From Komagataeibacter medellinensis NBRC 3288 (GTDB taxonomy: Bacteria > Pseudomonadota > Alphaproteobacteria > Acetobacterales > Acetobacteraceae), in NCBI RefSeq assembly GCF_000182745.2, contig NC_016027.1:313001-377000 (forward strand): a stretch of 64,000 nt of DNA, read 5' to 3'. Positions 18,280-27,917 of this stretch are shown here, one piece after another. Each line of letters opens with the position of its first letter. The stretch's first letter is position 1. The position numbers and the translations under genes were made by a program. The notes under the pieces are model-generated. The model had not been told where the DNA came from and searched no databases. It saw only the letters and a list, made by a program, of their open reading frames with translations.

Positions 18280-18400
18280 CTACGCATCGGCGCTCAGATA
18301 TTCGATCAGCCTGCCGCATTTCGGGTCATCGGCAATGTCCCACGGCACCTTCGGTGCAATGTCTTGCTCGTTTACCGCCCAGTCATGCACCACTTCGCTG
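18280..18400 (-). pseudogene. Possible C-terminal fragment of an unknown gene
   Basis: The minus-strand frame ending at 18280 reads VPWDIADDPKCGRLIEYLSA near its end and has ordinary codon use. Upstream it runs straight into the decayed transporter on the opposite strand, so if real only a tail remains. No family recognised. It could be chance. Confidence 0.25.
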
Positions 18401-18990
18401 CCGGATGGCGGGGGCGGATGCTTGCTCTGCTGATGCCGGGTAACCAGAGCCGGGTGGATGAAGGGATGTTCCTCAACAGCGCCCTGCCTGCATATGGTGC
18501 TGGCGGTGGGGCTGAGCGTACTGGTGTTCCGCCTTGTGCTGCCCTTCCGCGCGCGTGATGAGCGGCTGTGATTTGGCCTGCACATTCGTGGTGAAGCGCG
18601 GCGGCTGTGTCCTGTGCCGCTATCCGCTTCACCCCAATGGTGGATCGGGACCAGCGTGGACCGGATCGGGAGCGTGGTGCGCCACGCGGCGCAGGCGGGG
18701 GACCATACGGCAGCGGGCGGCATCCGGCTCATGCTTTTCTCCATCGGGCTGAATATCCTGCTTTTGCGCCAACTCAAGCGGCAGCGGCGGGATGCAGCGT
18801 CATCGGTCATAACCGCGCTACTGCGTGCACTGGCGCACTACCGACCGGCAAGCCTACGCGGCATTGCCGTGGTACGGGCCGACCCCGGCAACGGGTGCCT
18901 GCTGGAAGTGCTGGCCTGCCATGATGGTATTGGCCGCACGGCCACGGTCTGCATCACGGTCATGGAAGCAGGAGTAGAATACCCCGCCTG
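18400..18990 (+). pseudogene. Decayed FUSC-type (fusaric acid resistance/aromatic efflux) transporter gene
   Basis: Three pieces line up as the C-terminal half of a FUSC-family membrane protein. DEGMFLNSAL reads in one frame. MVLAVGLSVLVFRLVLPF, then RARDERL, reads in the next frame from 18494, implying a frameshift near 18490. An in-frame TGA at 18569 is followed in the same frame by RGEARRLCPVPLSASPQWW, VDRIGSVVRHA, and GLNILLLRQ, then a tail to about 18930. The N-terminal half is missing. Assignment is from remembered family pattern (a transmembrane stretch, then FR-LPF, then DRI-S-VRH), so family confidence is moderate. That it is broken is clear from the frames. Confidence 0.5.
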
Positions 18991-19189
18991 CCGTTCGGGA
19001 CATGGAGTGCGGTATTCACATTTATCTGTTGCATGCTCCCACGCCGTGCCGGGCATGATGGTAGGCAGTGGCGTGGCCTCATGATAGGGCAGGGAAAGCA
19101 CTATGATCGGGCAGAAAGTGGCCCGCTGTTTTGTTTACGTGTGCCGGACCAGGCCTGCACCGGTAGATAGGGGATTAAAGACGCAGGGC

Positions 19190-20143
19190 ATGAGAAAAGG
19201 TTATGACCTCGACCTGCTGCGCAGCCTTCAGGCACTGATCGAGGAGGAAGGGGTCTCCCACGCCGCGCGCAGGCTGCATATAAGCGAGGCCGCCATGAGC
19301 CGCAGCTTGGCCAAGCTGCGCGTGGTGTTTGGTGATCCGATCCTGGTGGCATCAGGTCGTCGGATGGTCGCCACATCCTTCGCGCTGGGGCTGCGTGAGC
19401 GGGTGCAGGCGCTGGTCAATGGCGCGGATGCCCTGCTGGAAGAGCAGGAAGCGCCAGACCTGGCCGGGCTTGCGCCGCATTTTACCCTGCGAGCCAATGA
19501 TCTCATTGTTGGTGCGTTTGGCGCGGCAATCCTGACCGCGCTGCGGTTGGAGTGCCCCGGCTGCGCCATCACCTTTGCCCCTGAGACGGATGAGGAACCC
19601 AGCGATGACCTGCGTGAAGGCCGTGTTGACCTGTATCTGGGGGCAACCGACGATATGCGCCCAGAAATCCGTCGCCAGAGCCTGTTCCCCACATCATTCC
19701 GTGCGCTGGTGCGCGCCGACCACCCTATTTTGAGTGAAGGCATAACCCCTGCTTCAATAGCGCGGTATGAGCACATAAGTGTATCGCGCCGGGGGCGCCT
19801 GCATGGTCCGATTGATACGGTGCTGAAAGAACGCTTTGGCCTGAAGCGGCGTGTGGTGATGGTCGTGCCCACTTATTATGCCATGGTCGAGACCCTGCGC
19901 ATGACGGACATGATCCTGCCGCTGCCGGGAATTGCCATCGATTACCTGCCCATCCGTTCCATGTACCTGGCCGCGTTCGAATTTCCCTTCGACCTGCCAT
20001 CCGTGCATCCATTCCAGGCATGGCACCCAAGGCGTGACAGCGATCCCGTGCACCGCTGGCTGCGTAATACGGTCTATCGTGTGGTGCGCCAGCGTGGCGA
20101 GGGACCGCCAGAAGGTTTCTCCCCCACTCCGGCTGGGCCATAG
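19190..20143 (+). CDS. LysR-family transcriptional regulator (NodD-like branch)
   Basis: LTTR of 317 residues. N-terminal HTH YDLDLLRSLQALIEEEGVSH then ISEAAMSRSLAKLRVVFGDP (about 4-55) with the FGDPILVASGRRM wing typical of NodD/LeuO-like regulators. The rest is the effector-binding domain. ATG 19190 fits the family start; an upstream ATG at 19103 would add 29 residues without resemblance. The ribosome site is weak. No obvious divergent target: upstream lies the decayed transporter, which may once have been its target. Confidence 0.82.
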   Translation: MRKGYDLDLLRSLQALIEEEGVSHAARRLHISEAAMSRSLAKLRVVFGDPILVASGRRMVATSFALGLRERVQALVNGADALLEEQEAPDLAGLAPHFTLRANDLIVGAFGAAILTALRLECPGCAITFAPETDEEPSDDLREGRVDLYLGATDDMRPEIRRQSLFPTSFRALVRADHPILSEGITPASIARYEHISVSRRGRLHGPIDTVLKERFGLKRRVVMVVPTYYAMVETLRMTDMILPLPGIAIDYLPIRSMYLAAFEFPFDLPSVHPFQAWHPRRDSDPVHRWLRNTVYRVVRQRGEGPPEGFSPTPAGP

Positions 20144-20170
20144 CTGCAAAATTATGCAGAAGTTTTTGAT

Positions 20171-20282
20171 GAAGTTTTTCTAAAAAACTTCAAAGAATGC
20201 CGTCTCTTTGGAATAAAGGGCGGCATCCGAAGATTTTTTTACCAGAGCATTTCCACTAAAACCCGGTTCAGTGGAAATGCTC
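20171..20282. repeat. Composite intergenic palindromic element with terminator-like hairpins
   Basis: Three consecutive inverted repeats fill the gap. (1) gaagttttt/aaaaacttc, 20171-20191, 9-bp stem with 3-nt loop. (2) An imperfect GC-rich hairpin 20199-20224 followed by T7 at 20234-20240, which should terminate the LysR gene. (3) A perfect 13-bp stem gagcatttccact/agtggaaatgctc, 20245-20257 and 20270-20282. The first two look like a dispersed intergenic repeat type I associate with Komagataeibacter genomes, but that is memory, not a search result. Confidence 0.55.
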
Positions 20283-20342
20283 CAGTTTATTATTTTCACG
20301 AGCATCTTCATCTGTTCTGACAAGATACTCTGCAACAGGCTT

Positions 20343-21599
20343 TTACTGGCCGTAGCGCACAACGCCCAGATCTTCATGCGCGATGTCGGGCATACGACCG
20401 GACATGATATCGGCCAGCACCTTGCCTGACCCGCACGCCATGGTCCACCCCAGCGTGCCATGACCGGTGTTGAGGAACAGGTTGTCATAACGCGTGCGGC
20501 CGATGATGGGTGTGCCATCCGGTGTCATGGGGCGTAGGCCGGTCCAGAACTTTGCCCCTGCAATGTCGCCCCCGCCAGGGAACAGGTCGGTCACGGAATG
20601 CTCCAGCGTCTCGCGACGGGGTGCGCGCAGCGTGGTGCTGAAGCCTGCAAGCTCCGCCGTGCCGCCAATGCGGATGCGGTTGCCCAGACGGGTGATCCCG
20701 ATCTTGAAGGTCTCGTCCATGATGGTGGAGACGGGGGCCTGCTTTTCGTTGATGATGTCGGCAGTGAGCGAATAGCCCTTCACCGGGTAGATGGGCAGGT
20801 CCAGCCCCAGTTTGCGCACCATGGCCGGTGAATAGCTGCCCAGTGAAACCACATAGGAATCCGCCACCATCTGGCCGCGGCTGGTCTCGATGCCGGTAAT
20901 GCGGCCGCCTTCGGCCGTCATGGTGCGGATGCTGGTGTCATAATGGAAGGTAACGCCCGCCTCCGCCGCCTTGGCCGCAAGGCGCTGGGTGAACAGGAAG
21001 GCATCCCCCGTCTCGTCACCGGGCAGGCGCAGGCCGCCCACGATCTTGTGCGCTGAAGCGCCAAGTCCCGGTTCAGCCTTTACGCATTCCCCACGGTCAA
21101 GCAGTTCGTAGGGCACGCCATACTGTTCCAGCACGCGGATATCGCCCGCAATGCCGTCCATCTGCTTTTGCGTACGGAATAATTGCAGTGTGCCCTGCTG
21201 GCGGTCATCATAGGTGATGCCGGTGCTCGCGCGCAGGTCGCGCATCACATCGCGGCTGTATTCGGCAATGCGGACCATGCGGCCCTTGTTGCGGTCATAG
21301 GCGGAGGTGTTGCAGTTCTCCAGCATCTGCACCAGCCACTTCCACAGATGCGGGTCAGGCATGGGCCAGAACACGAAGGGGCGGTATTTCATCATCAGCC
21401 ACTTAACGGCCTTGAACGGAACGCCCGGCCCCGCCCATGGCGAGGAATACCCCGGCGAGACCTGCCCCGCATTGGCGAAGCTGGTTTCAAGCCCAGCTTC
21501 CGGCTGGCGGTCAACGACTGTAACCTCATGGCCAGCCTGTGCAAGATACCATGCCGATGTCACACCAACGACACCGCTACCCAGAACGATGATCTTCAT
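20343..21599 (-). CDS. dadA: D-amino acid dehydrogenase, small subunit
   Basis: FAD enzyme at the inner face of the membrane that oxidises D-alanine to pyruvate and ammonia, passing electrons to the respiratory chain. 418 residues, as usual. The Rossmann motif [20 protein letters not shown] (4-23) is followed by [22 protein letters not shown]. The DAO fold continues to [12 protein letters not shown] and [14 protein letters not shown] near the C-terminus, which bind FAD. It lies 34 bp after alr and is co-transcribed; the divergent Lrp-type gene is the probable regulator, as in dadRAX systems. Confidence 0.96.
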   Translation of the reverse strand: MKIIVLGSGVVGVTSAWYLAQAGHEVTVVDRQPEAGLETSFANAGQVSPGYSSPWAGPGVPFKAVKWLMMKYRPFVFWPMPDPHLWKWLVQMLENCNTSAYDRNKGRMVRIAEYSRDVMRDLRASTGITYDDRQQGTLQLFRTQKQMDGIAGDIRVLEQYGVPYELLDRGECVKAEPGLGASAHKIVGGLRLPGDETGDAFLFTQRLAAKAAEAGVTFHYDTSIRTMTAEGGRITGIETSRGQMVADSYVVSLGSYSPAMVRKLGLDLPIYPVKGYSLTADIINEKQAPVSTIMDETFKIGITRLGNRIRIGGTAELAGFSTTLRAPRRETLEHSVTDLFPGGGDIAGAKFWTGLRPMTPDGTPIIGRTRYDNLFLNTGHGTLGWTMACGSGKVLADIMSGRMPDIAHEDLGVVRYGQ

Positions 21600-21633
21600 T
21601 ACAAACGTGCCTCTTCTGGCAGGGGGAAACGGA

Positions 21634-22779
21634 TCACGCTACCTGTGGCAGGTAGGCGCGATGGAAACGCGAGCCGAGTGCCGTCAGCACTTCATAGCCG
21701 ATGGTGCCTGCGGAATGGGCCACGTCATCCACGCTGCGGTGGGGGCCGATCATGTCCACATGGGTTATCTGGTCCAGCACGCTTTCGGGTACGTCGCTTA
21801 CGTCAATGGTCGTGGAATCCATGGAAATCCGGCCCAAAATCGGTAGGCGGTAGCTGTCCAGCCATGCACAGCCGCCATTATTGGCACCCTGGCGCAGGAA
21901 GCCATCGGCATAGCCTATGCCCAGCGTGGCAATGCGTTTTGGTCCGCTGGCGCGCCATGTCAGGCCATAACCCACGCCATTGCCCGCGCCGATGGTGCGG
22001 CGCTGCACGATCCGTGCCTGCAACCGCACGGTGGGGTGGAGCGGGTTGGGAGCGTCGGCGTTGGGGGCAAGGCCGTAAAGGGCTGCGCCCGGCCGCACCA
22101 GGTCAAAATGGTAATCCGGCCCCAGAAAGATGCCCGATGAGGCCGAAAGTGCCAGCGGGGCCGCTGGCAGCAGGGCCGCCATGGCGCGCAACCGGTCGCG
22201 CTGCATGGCATTGGCGGGGTTGTCAGGTGTATCAGCGCAGGCAAGGTGGCTCATGACCAGACGGGTATCAATGCCCTCCAGCAGGGCAGGGGTGGCGGCC
22301 AGTATCGCCACATCCGCTTCCGACAGGCCAAAGCGCGACATGCCGGTATCAACCTGTATGGCTGCGGGCAGGGCCTGCTGGGTCTGTGTCGCATGTGCAT
22401 GCCAGCCCGCAATCTGCTCCATGCTGTTGAGCACGGGCAACAGGGCATGGCGGGTGAATTCCTGCTCCGTACCGGGCATGGGACCATGGAGGACAAAAAT
22501 TTCCGCCGCAGGGCTGACATGGGCGCGCAGGCGGATACCTTCTTCCAGATGGGCGACGAAAAAGACCTTCGCCCCCGCCTGTTCCAGCACCGGGGCCACC
22601 TTGTGCGCCCCCAGACCGTAAGCATCGGCCTTGACTACGGCGGCGCAGGTCGCCTGTCCGGCGCGTGCATTGAGTAGCCGGTAATTGGCCGCGATGGCAC
22701 CAAGGCTGATTTCCAGCATGGCCCCGGCGCCGGGTGCTGCCCACCCGGTGGCGGGCGTGGGAAAAGGCAGGTTGGTCAT
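21634..22779 (-). CDS. dadX: Alanine racemase
   Basis: PLP enzyme interconverting L- and D-alanine; next to dadA it probably serves L-alanine catabolism. 381 residues. PLP lysine K50 sits in [12 protein letters not shown]. Also visible are [24 protein letters not shown] and the C-terminal VGYGLTW with the second catalytic tyrosine region, then [14 protein letters not shown]. If no other alr exists in the genome it would also supply peptidoglycan D-alanine, so the symbol alr is equally defensible. Confidence 0.93.
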   Translation of the reverse strand: MTNLPFPTPATGWAAPGAGAMLEISLGAIAANYRLLNARAGQATCAAVVKADAYGLGAHKVAPVLEQAGAKVFFVAHLEEGIRLRAHVSPAAEIFVLHGPMPGTEQEFTRHALLPVLNSMEQIAGWHAHATQTQQALPAAIQVDTGMSRFGLSEADVAILAATPALLEGIDTRLVMSHLACADTPDNPANAMQRDRLRAMAALLPAAPLALSASSGIFLGPDYHFDLVRPGAALYGLAPNADAPNPLHPTVRLQARIVQRRTIGAGNGVGYGLTWRASGPKRIATLGIGYADGFLRQGANNGGCAWLDSYRLPILGRISMDSTTIDVSDVPESVLDQITHVDMIGPHRSVDDVAHSAGTIGYEVLTALGSRFHRAYLPQVA

Positions 22780-22921
22780 GCGCGGCGAACTCCAGCGGGC
22801 AGGGTGGAACAGAACTGATCGTATGCGTTGGTTAATGAAATGTCCTGTCGTTCAACACAATATTATGCAATTAATAGCATTTGTTACACAATTATATACG
22901 ACAATGAGTGGAAAATTCACC
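22780..22921. promoter_or_regulatory. Divergent promoter region, dadX-dadA / lrp
   Basis: Short intergenic region with an AT-rich core (about 22855-22900) that should hold both divergent promoters and Lrp sites. No single clear palindrome is apparent, which is common for Lrp targets. Confidence 0.5.
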
Positions 22922-23365
22922 ATGCCATTCGATCGGATGACCGATGCCATATTGCGTAACCTTCGCCATGACGGGCGGATGAGCAACGCAGAGCTTGCGC
23001 AGCGGGTGGGTCTGTCGCCATCGGCATGCCTCAGGCGCGTGCGCATGCTTGAACAGGAAGGCGTGATCCGCGGCTACCGTGCCCTTGTGGATGAACGCTC
23101 GATCCATGGCATGACGACCGTGATCGTGCAGATTACGCTTGAGCGCCAGACCGAAGAATGCCTGCGCCGCTTCGAGGCGCGCGTGCGCGAATGCGCCGAT
23201 GTGCGCGAATGCTACCTGATGACAGGGGATGCCGACTATCTTGTGCGCGTGGAAGCCCGCGATGCGGCGGATTATGAACGCATCCACAAGGAAGAACTCT
23301 CCCGCATGCCAGGTGTAGCGCGGATCCAGAGCAATTTCGCCATCCGCACCGTGGTCCAGCGCTGA
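22922..23365 (+). CDS. Lrp/AsnC-family regulator, probable dad operon regulator
   Basis: 147 residues: N-terminal HTH (MTDAILRNLRHDGRMSNAEL, then VGLSPSACLRRVRMLEQEGV) and C-terminal RAM/AsnC effector domain (TVIVQITLERQTEECLRRFE... DYLVRVEARDAADYERI). Start 22922 fits the family (MPFDRMTDAIL); ATG 22904 would add six residues, and the long upstream extension in this frame is a shadow of alr. Divergent to alr-dadA, matching the DadR arrangement in which alanine activates catabolism. Confidence 0.9.
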   Translation: MPFDRMTDAILRNLRHDGRMSNAELAQRVGLSPSACLRRVRMLEQEGVIRGYRALVDERSIHGMTTVIVQITLERQTEECLRRFEARVRECADVRECYLMTGDADYLVRVEARDAADYERIHKEELSRMPGVARIQSNFAIRTVVQR

Positions 23366-23432
23366 CAGGGCCCGCGTAACCTGCCCCCGCTAGAGGCAGG
23401 TCCCGCCAGATGGGCTTGTCCGCAAGCCTGTA

Positions 23433-23458
23433 CTGCTGCCGGCATGGTCCGGCAGCAG
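23433..23458. terminator. Hairpin between convergent lrp and glpF
   Basis: Perfect 10-bp stem ctgctgccgg/ccggcagcag with a 6-nt loop. A second 7-bp hairpin (acctgcc/ggcaggt) lies just upstream. There is no T-tract on either strand. The position between converging genes suggests a bidirectional transcription barrier. Confidence 0.45.
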
Positions 23459-23473
23459 GGGGCAGGGAGTGCT

Positions 23474-24286
23474 TCAAGATATGGGGGGAACGGCCTGGCC
23501 TGCATGGCGGGGAATGAAGGGCCGGATGAGAAACTGGTAGCAGCCCGCTCCCAGCACACCCCCCAGCACCGGCCCAGCAACAGGTACCCACCAGAAATGA
23601 TCCGGTCCGGGCAGGGCTGCGTCTCCCCATCCGGCCAGGAAGCAGAACAGGCGCGGCCCGAAGTCACGCGCGGGATTGATGGCCCAGGCTTCCAGATAGC
23701 CCGAGCACGCCCCGATGCTGGCGACCAGCAGTCCGATGATCAGCGCGCTGGAATTCGCCTGCGGGGCCATGGTGTTATATTCGCATGTGATGGCGAAGAT
23801 GCCGAATACCAGCAAACCGGTCAGGATTATCTCATCCACGAAGGCGTGGAACGGGGTGATGAACTCACCCGGATGGGTAAAGAACACACCTGCGGCCCCG
23901 CCATCGGCACGGGTTATGGCATGCAGCTGGTTGTAGTGGTCAATCACAGGTTGGTAGAGCGTATAGACCAGGGCCGCCCCGATTACGCCCCCCAGAACCT
24001 GTGCCGCGCAGTAGGCCGGCACCTTGCGCCACGGAAAACCGCGATACAGCGCCAGTGAGATCGATACGGCCGGGTTGGCATGCGTGCCCGACACGCTGCC
24101 GGTTATGTAGATGGCAATGGTGACCGACAGCCCCCATACAATACATACACCCCAATAGGCGAGCTTGTAGGGGCTCGGGTCATACAGCGTGTACATGGCG
24201 GCCACGGAATCACCGAGCAGCACAATGATCAGGACCGCGATACACTCCGCGATCAGTTCCCCCAGGAATTGTCTGTCTTTCAACAT
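23474..24286 (-). CDS. glpF: Glycerol uptake facilitator (aquaglyceroporin)
   Basis: MIP-family channel of 270 residues for glycerol entry across the inner membrane. Both NPA boxes are present: GTHANPAVS and WAINPARDFGPR (the D after the second NPA marks glycerol facilitators rather than water-only channels). Six hydrophobic helices are visible. ATG 24286 (MLKDRQFLGELIAEC) is preferred. An upstream start at 24457 would place the GlpR operator inside the coding region and add a Lys/Pro-rich stretch. Divergent from glpD, with its own GlpR operator 72 bp upstream. Confidence 0.93.
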   Translation of the reverse strand: MLKDRQFLGELIAECIAVLIIVLLGDSVAAMYTLYDPSPYKLAYWGVCIVWGLSVTIAIYITGSVSGTHANPAVSISLALYRGFPWRKVPAYCAAQVLGGVIGAALVYTLYQPVIDHYNQLHAITRADGGAAGVFFTHPGEFITPFHAFVDEIILTGLLVFGIFAITCEYNTMAPQANSSALIIGLLVASIGACSGYLEAWAINPARDFGPRLFCFLAGWGDAALPGPDHFWWVPVAGPVLGGVLGAGCYQFLIRPFIPRHAGQAVPPIS

Positions 24287-24357
24287 ATTGGCCCACTTTA
24301 TTCTTTTATTATCATTTGATGGGAATGGGCTGCGGACCTTCTGGTCTTTTTCCAGCT

Positions 24358-24385
24358 CCACCATGTTCTTAAACGAACATGGTGG
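24358..24385. promoter_or_regulatory. GlpR operator in front of glpF
   Basis: Perfect inverted repeat with 11-bp arms, ccaccatgttc (24358-24368) and gaacatggtgg (24375-24385), around ttaaac. Its core ATGTTC-N6-GAACAT matches the E. coli GlpR half-sites (ATGTTCG-WTAW-CGAACAT). It sits 72 bp upstream of the glpF start. Confidence 0.8.
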
Positions 24386-24690
24386 GTGGGGGAAGAGGCT
24401 GGTACGGTTGGTAGGGTAAGAGAGACTCCTTTTTTTATTTATTTCAATATATTTCATTAAACCTCTCCAACCTTACGGATTTCGGGTGGCGGCCTGACCT
24501 GTATGCACAGGCCCATCGATAGGGGCATAATAAGGGTGACGCATGCGCGATTTCGCACATGCACAAAAATACAGATCCATATGGAATGCAGGTAATGGCG
24601 AATTTATGGCTGAGTTATTAATAAACAGAATAGAAAATATTTTAGGAAACGGCAGGAGGCATGTGCGCTTTCTCTCTTGAAGCGCGCTCC

Positions 24691-24708
24691 ATGTTCGTTT
24701 ACGAACAT
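24691..24708. promoter_or_regulatory. GlpR operator in front of glpD
   Basis: Palindrome ATGTTCG-TTTA-CGAACAT, nearly identical to the known GlpR consensus and sharing half-sites with the glpF operator. It ends 6 bp before the AGGAGG ribosome site of glpD, so bound GlpR would block transcription of the whole glpD-glpK-glpX-fba-glpR operon. Confidence 0.85.
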
Positions 24709-24730
24709 TTTATCAGGAGGAGCATCCACT

Positions 24731-26293
24731 ATGGTGTCCATGGACGAAACACTCAGCCCCCCCCCCGTGCAGGACAGCCCATTCGACCTGCTGGTCGTGG
24801 GCGGGGGCGTCAACGGTACAGGTATCGCGCGTGATGCCGCAGGGCGCGGCGCATCCGTCCTGCTGGTCGAGCAGGATGATCTGGCCAGCTACACTTCATC
24901 TGCCAGCACCAAGCTGATCCATGGTGGCCTGCGCTACCTGGAATATTACGAATTCCGTCTGGTGCGTGAGGCACTGATCGAACGCGAACGGCTGCTGCGC
25001 ATCGCCCCGCACATCATCTGGCCCATGCGCTTCGTGCTGCCTTATACCCCGCAGGCACGTCCCGCGTGGATGCTGCGCCTTGGCCTGTTCCTGTATGATC
25101 ACCTAGCGCCCAACATGACCTTGCCCAAGTGCAAATCGCTCGACTTTCGCACCAGTTCAGCGGGCAAGCCACTCAATGGCAAGCTGGCGCGTGGCTTCGC
25201 CTATTCCGATGGCTGGGTGCAAGATAGCCGCCTGGTCGTGCTCAATGCCATGGATGCCAAGGCGCGCGGGGCCGATATCCGCACGCGCACCCGCCTGGTG
25301 CAGGCCCGCCGCGTTGATGGGCTGTGGGAAGCGGTGATCGAGAACACACGCGATGGCAGCCAGCAGACCGTGCGGGCGAAGATTGTGGTCAATGCCGGTG
25401 GTCCGTGGGTGAGCGAAGTGCTACGCGAGCGTGCGCAGGTGGAGACCACCAAGAACGTACGTCTGGTCAAGGGCAGTCACATCGTGGTGCCACGTCTGTT
25501 TGACGGGCCGCAGGCCTATATCCTGCAGAACCCGGACAAGCGCATTGTCTTCGCCATTCCCTATGAGCAGAAATTCACCCTGATCGGCACGACCGACGTG
25601 CCCTGGACGCAGGCCCCCGGCCGGGTCGAGATCTCGCCTGACGAAATCAGCTACCTGTGCGAAAGCGTGAGCCGCTACTTTACCAAGCCCGTAACCCCTG
25701 CGGATGTGGTGTGGAGCTATGCTGGCGTGCGCCCGCTCTATGATGACGCGGCCAAGAATGCCTCTGCCGTGACGCGTGATTACGTGCTGGATGTGGACAC
25801 GCAGGGCAACCAGGCGCCGATGCTCTCCATCTTTGGCGGCAAGATCACGACCTTCCGCCGCCTGGCCGAACATGCGATCGAGAAGCTCCAGCCCTTCCTG
25901 CCGGTGCTGTCCGCACCCGGCTGGACGGCGGACAAGGTGCTGCCCGGCGGTGATCTGGGTGAGGGCGGGTTTGAAGGGGCAATGGGCCGCCTGGCGGCGA
26001 AAGCCCCCTTCCTTGACCAGCAGTTGTGCTGGCGGCTTGTGCGTAATTACGGCTCGCGCGCCGATGTGATCGTAGGCGATGCCCGCAGTATGGAAGACAT
26101 GGGCGAACAGTTTGGCGGCGGCCTGACCGCGCGTGAGGTAGAATACCTGATCGCGCATGAATGGGCCCAGACCACCGAGGACATTCTGTGGCGGCGCTCC
26201 CGTCTTGGCCTGCACGTTACGGATGAAGATGCGGGCCGTCTGGACACCTATCTGCGTGGCCGCCAGCCAGTTGCGGCGAAGGCTGCCTCGTAA
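24731..26293 (+). CDS. glpD: Aerobic glycerol-3-phosphate dehydrogenase
   Basis: FAD flavoprotein on the inner membrane that oxidises glycerol 3-phosphate to DHAP and reduces ubiquinone. 520 residues from ATG 24731, chosen for AGGAGG 10 bases upstream; the earlier ATG 24677 lies before the operator. Motifs: FDLLVVGGGVNGTGIARDAA (FAD Rossmann, about 18-37), SSASTKLIHGGLRYLE, FAIPYEQKFTLIGTTD, YAGVRPL and FGGKITTFRRLAE. First gene of the operon. Confidence 0.96.
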   Translation: MVSMDETLSPPPVQDSPFDLLVVGGGVNGTGIARDAAGRGASVLLVEQDDLASYTSSASTKLIHGGLRYLEYYEFRLVREALIERERLLRIAPHIIWPMRFVLPYTPQARPAWMLRLGLFLYDHLAPNMTLPKCKSLDFRTSSAGKPLNGKLARGFAYSDGWVQDSRLVVLNAMDAKARGADIRTRTRLVQARRVDGLWEAVIENTRDGSQQTVRAKIVVNAGGPWVSEVLRERAQVETTKNVRLVKGSHIVVPRLFDGPQAYILQNPDKRIVFAIPYEQKFTLIGTTDVPWTQAPGRVEISPDEISYLCESVSRYFTKPVTPADVVWSYAGVRPLYDDAAKNASAVTRDYVLDVDTQGNQAPMLSIFGGKITTFRRLAEHAIEKLQPFLPVLSAPGWTADKVLPGGDLGEGGFEGAMGRLAAKAPFLDQQLCWRLVRNYGSRADVIVGDARSMEDMGEQFGGGLTAREVEYLIAHEWAQTTEDILWRRSRLGLHVTDEDAGRLDTYLRGRQPVAAKAAS

Positions 26294-26382
26294 CGGGCGG
26301 TTCCGGCAGTATTCAGGCCGCTGGCAGCATGCTACCGCCTGCGGCCCAAACCAGCATCCGCCCGTAAGGGCAGGAGAAGACA

Positions 26383-27882
26383 ATGAACAAGAAGAACAGA
26401 ATTCTCGCTATTGATCAGGGAACAACCTCCACCCGCAGCATCGTGTTTGACCGCGATATCGCGGCCCTGTCTGTTGCCCGTGTTGAATTTGCCCAGCATT
26501 ATCCCAATCAGGGCTGGGTAGAGCACGACCCGGAGGAAATCTGGTCCAATGTGCTCTCCACGGCACGCGAAGCCATTGAAAAGGTTGGGGGGCCTGCCAC
26601 CATCGCCGGTATTGGCATTACCAATCAGCGCGAGACCATTGTCGTATGGGACCGCAAGACCGGCAAGCCCATTCATCGCGCCATCGTATGGCAGGATCGC
26701 CGCACCACGCCGGTCTGCATGCGCATGCATGAGCAGGGGCATGAACCCCTGGTGCGCGAGCGCACCGGGCTGCTGCTCGATCCCTATTTTTCCGCCACCA
26801 AAATTGCCTGGATTCTGGATAATGTGGACGGCGCGCGTGCGCGCGCCGAACGGGGCGAACTGGCTTGCGGCACCATCGACAGTTTCCTGCTATGGCGGCT
26901 GACGGGTGGCCGCGTGCATGCAACCGATATGACCAACGCATCACGCACGCTTCTGTTCAACATCCATACCTGCATGTGGGATGATGAACTGCTCGCCCTG
27001 TTCAACGTGCCGCGCGCTATCCTCCCCGAAGTCCGTACCAACAGCGAGATCTTTGGCGAGACGGAAGCCGACCTGTTTGGCGAACCGCTGAAAGTGGCCG
27101 GCATGGCAGGCGACCAGAACGCCGCCATGGTCGGCCAGGCCTGTTTCAAGCCCGGCACCGCCAAGGCCACCTATGGCACGGGCTGCTTTGCCCTGCTCAA
27201 TACCGGCACTACACCCGTCAAGTCAGAAAACCGCATGCTGACGACCATCGCCTATCGTATTGGTAAGGAGACGGTCTATGCACTGGAAGGCTCGATCTTC
27301 GTGGCTGGTGCCGCCATCCGCTGGCTGCGCGACGGGCTGGGCCTGATTACCCATGCCTCCCAGACTGATGACATGGCGACCCGCGTGCCGCATAGCCATG
27401 GCGTGTACATGGTCCCCGGCTTTGTGGGGCTGGGCGCGCCGCACTGGGACCCCGATGCCCGTGGCCTGATCTGTGGCATGACACTTGGTTCAACTGCCGC
27501 GCATATTGCCCGCGCGGCGTTGGAGTCGGTGGCCTACCAGACGCTGGACCTGATGGAAGCCATGCGCGAGGATGGCGGTGGCAGGCTGAACGCACTGCGT
27601 GTTGATGGCGGCATGTCTGTCAATGACTGGTTTTGCCAGTTCCTGGCCGATATGCTCCAGACCCCGGTGGAACGCCCCCAGCAGGTCGAGACGACCGCGC
27701 TGGGCGCTGCCTTCCTGGCGGGACTGGCCACGGGTGTGTGGGGCAGCATTTCCGAACTGGAGGGCACCTGGACACGCGGGCGCCTGTTCCGCCCGACGAT
27801 GGACAAGGAGCAGCGCGATAGTATGGTTGCGGGCTGGCGTCTGGCGGTGCGCCGCACCCTCAGTTCCACCGTAGCCGCCTGA
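26383..27882 (+). CDS. glpK: Glycerol kinase
   Basis: FGGY-family kinase, ATP + glycerol to glycerol 3-phosphate, 499 residues (E. coli 502). [19 protein letters not shown] (ATP site) starts the protein. [26 protein letters not shown], the [13 protein letters not shown] loop and the FGGY signature region [19 protein letters not shown] with [12 protein letters not shown] follow. AGGAGA ribosome site 7-8 bases upstream. It lies 89 bp after glpD. Confidence 0.97.
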   Translation: MNKKNRILAIDQGTTSTRSIVFDRDIAALSVARVEFAQHYPNQGWVEHDPEEIWSNVLSTAREAIEKVGGPATIAGIGITNQRETIVVWDRKTGKPIHRAIVWQDRRTTPVCMRMHEQGHEPLVRERTGLLLDPYFSATKIAWILDNVDGARARAERGELACGTIDSFLLWRLTGGRVHATDMTNASRTLLFNIHTCMWDDELLALFNVPRAILPEVRTNSEIFGETEADLFGEPLKVAGMAGDQNAAMVGQACFKPGTAKATYGTGCFALLNTGTTPVKSENRMLTTIAYRIGKETVYALEGSIFVAGAAIRWLRDGLGLITHASQTDDMATRVPHSHGVYMVPGFVGLGAPHWDPDARGLICGMTLGSTAAHIARAALESVAYQTLDLMEAMREDGGGRLNALRVDGGMSVNDWFCQFLADMLQTPVERPQQVETTALGAAFLAGLATGVWGSISELEGTWTRGRLFRPTMDKEQRDSMVAGWRLAVRRTLSSTVAA

Positions 27883-27917
27883 CCAACGAATACCAGAACA
27901 CAGGAAAAGAGTGTTTC

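Larger units (their letters stand above)
24287..24730. other. Divergent intergenic region, glpF / glpD
   Basis: Holds both GlpR operators, AT-rich promoter segments (24420-24480 and 24600-24650) and the two leaders. No ORF here looks coding. Confidence 0.7.
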
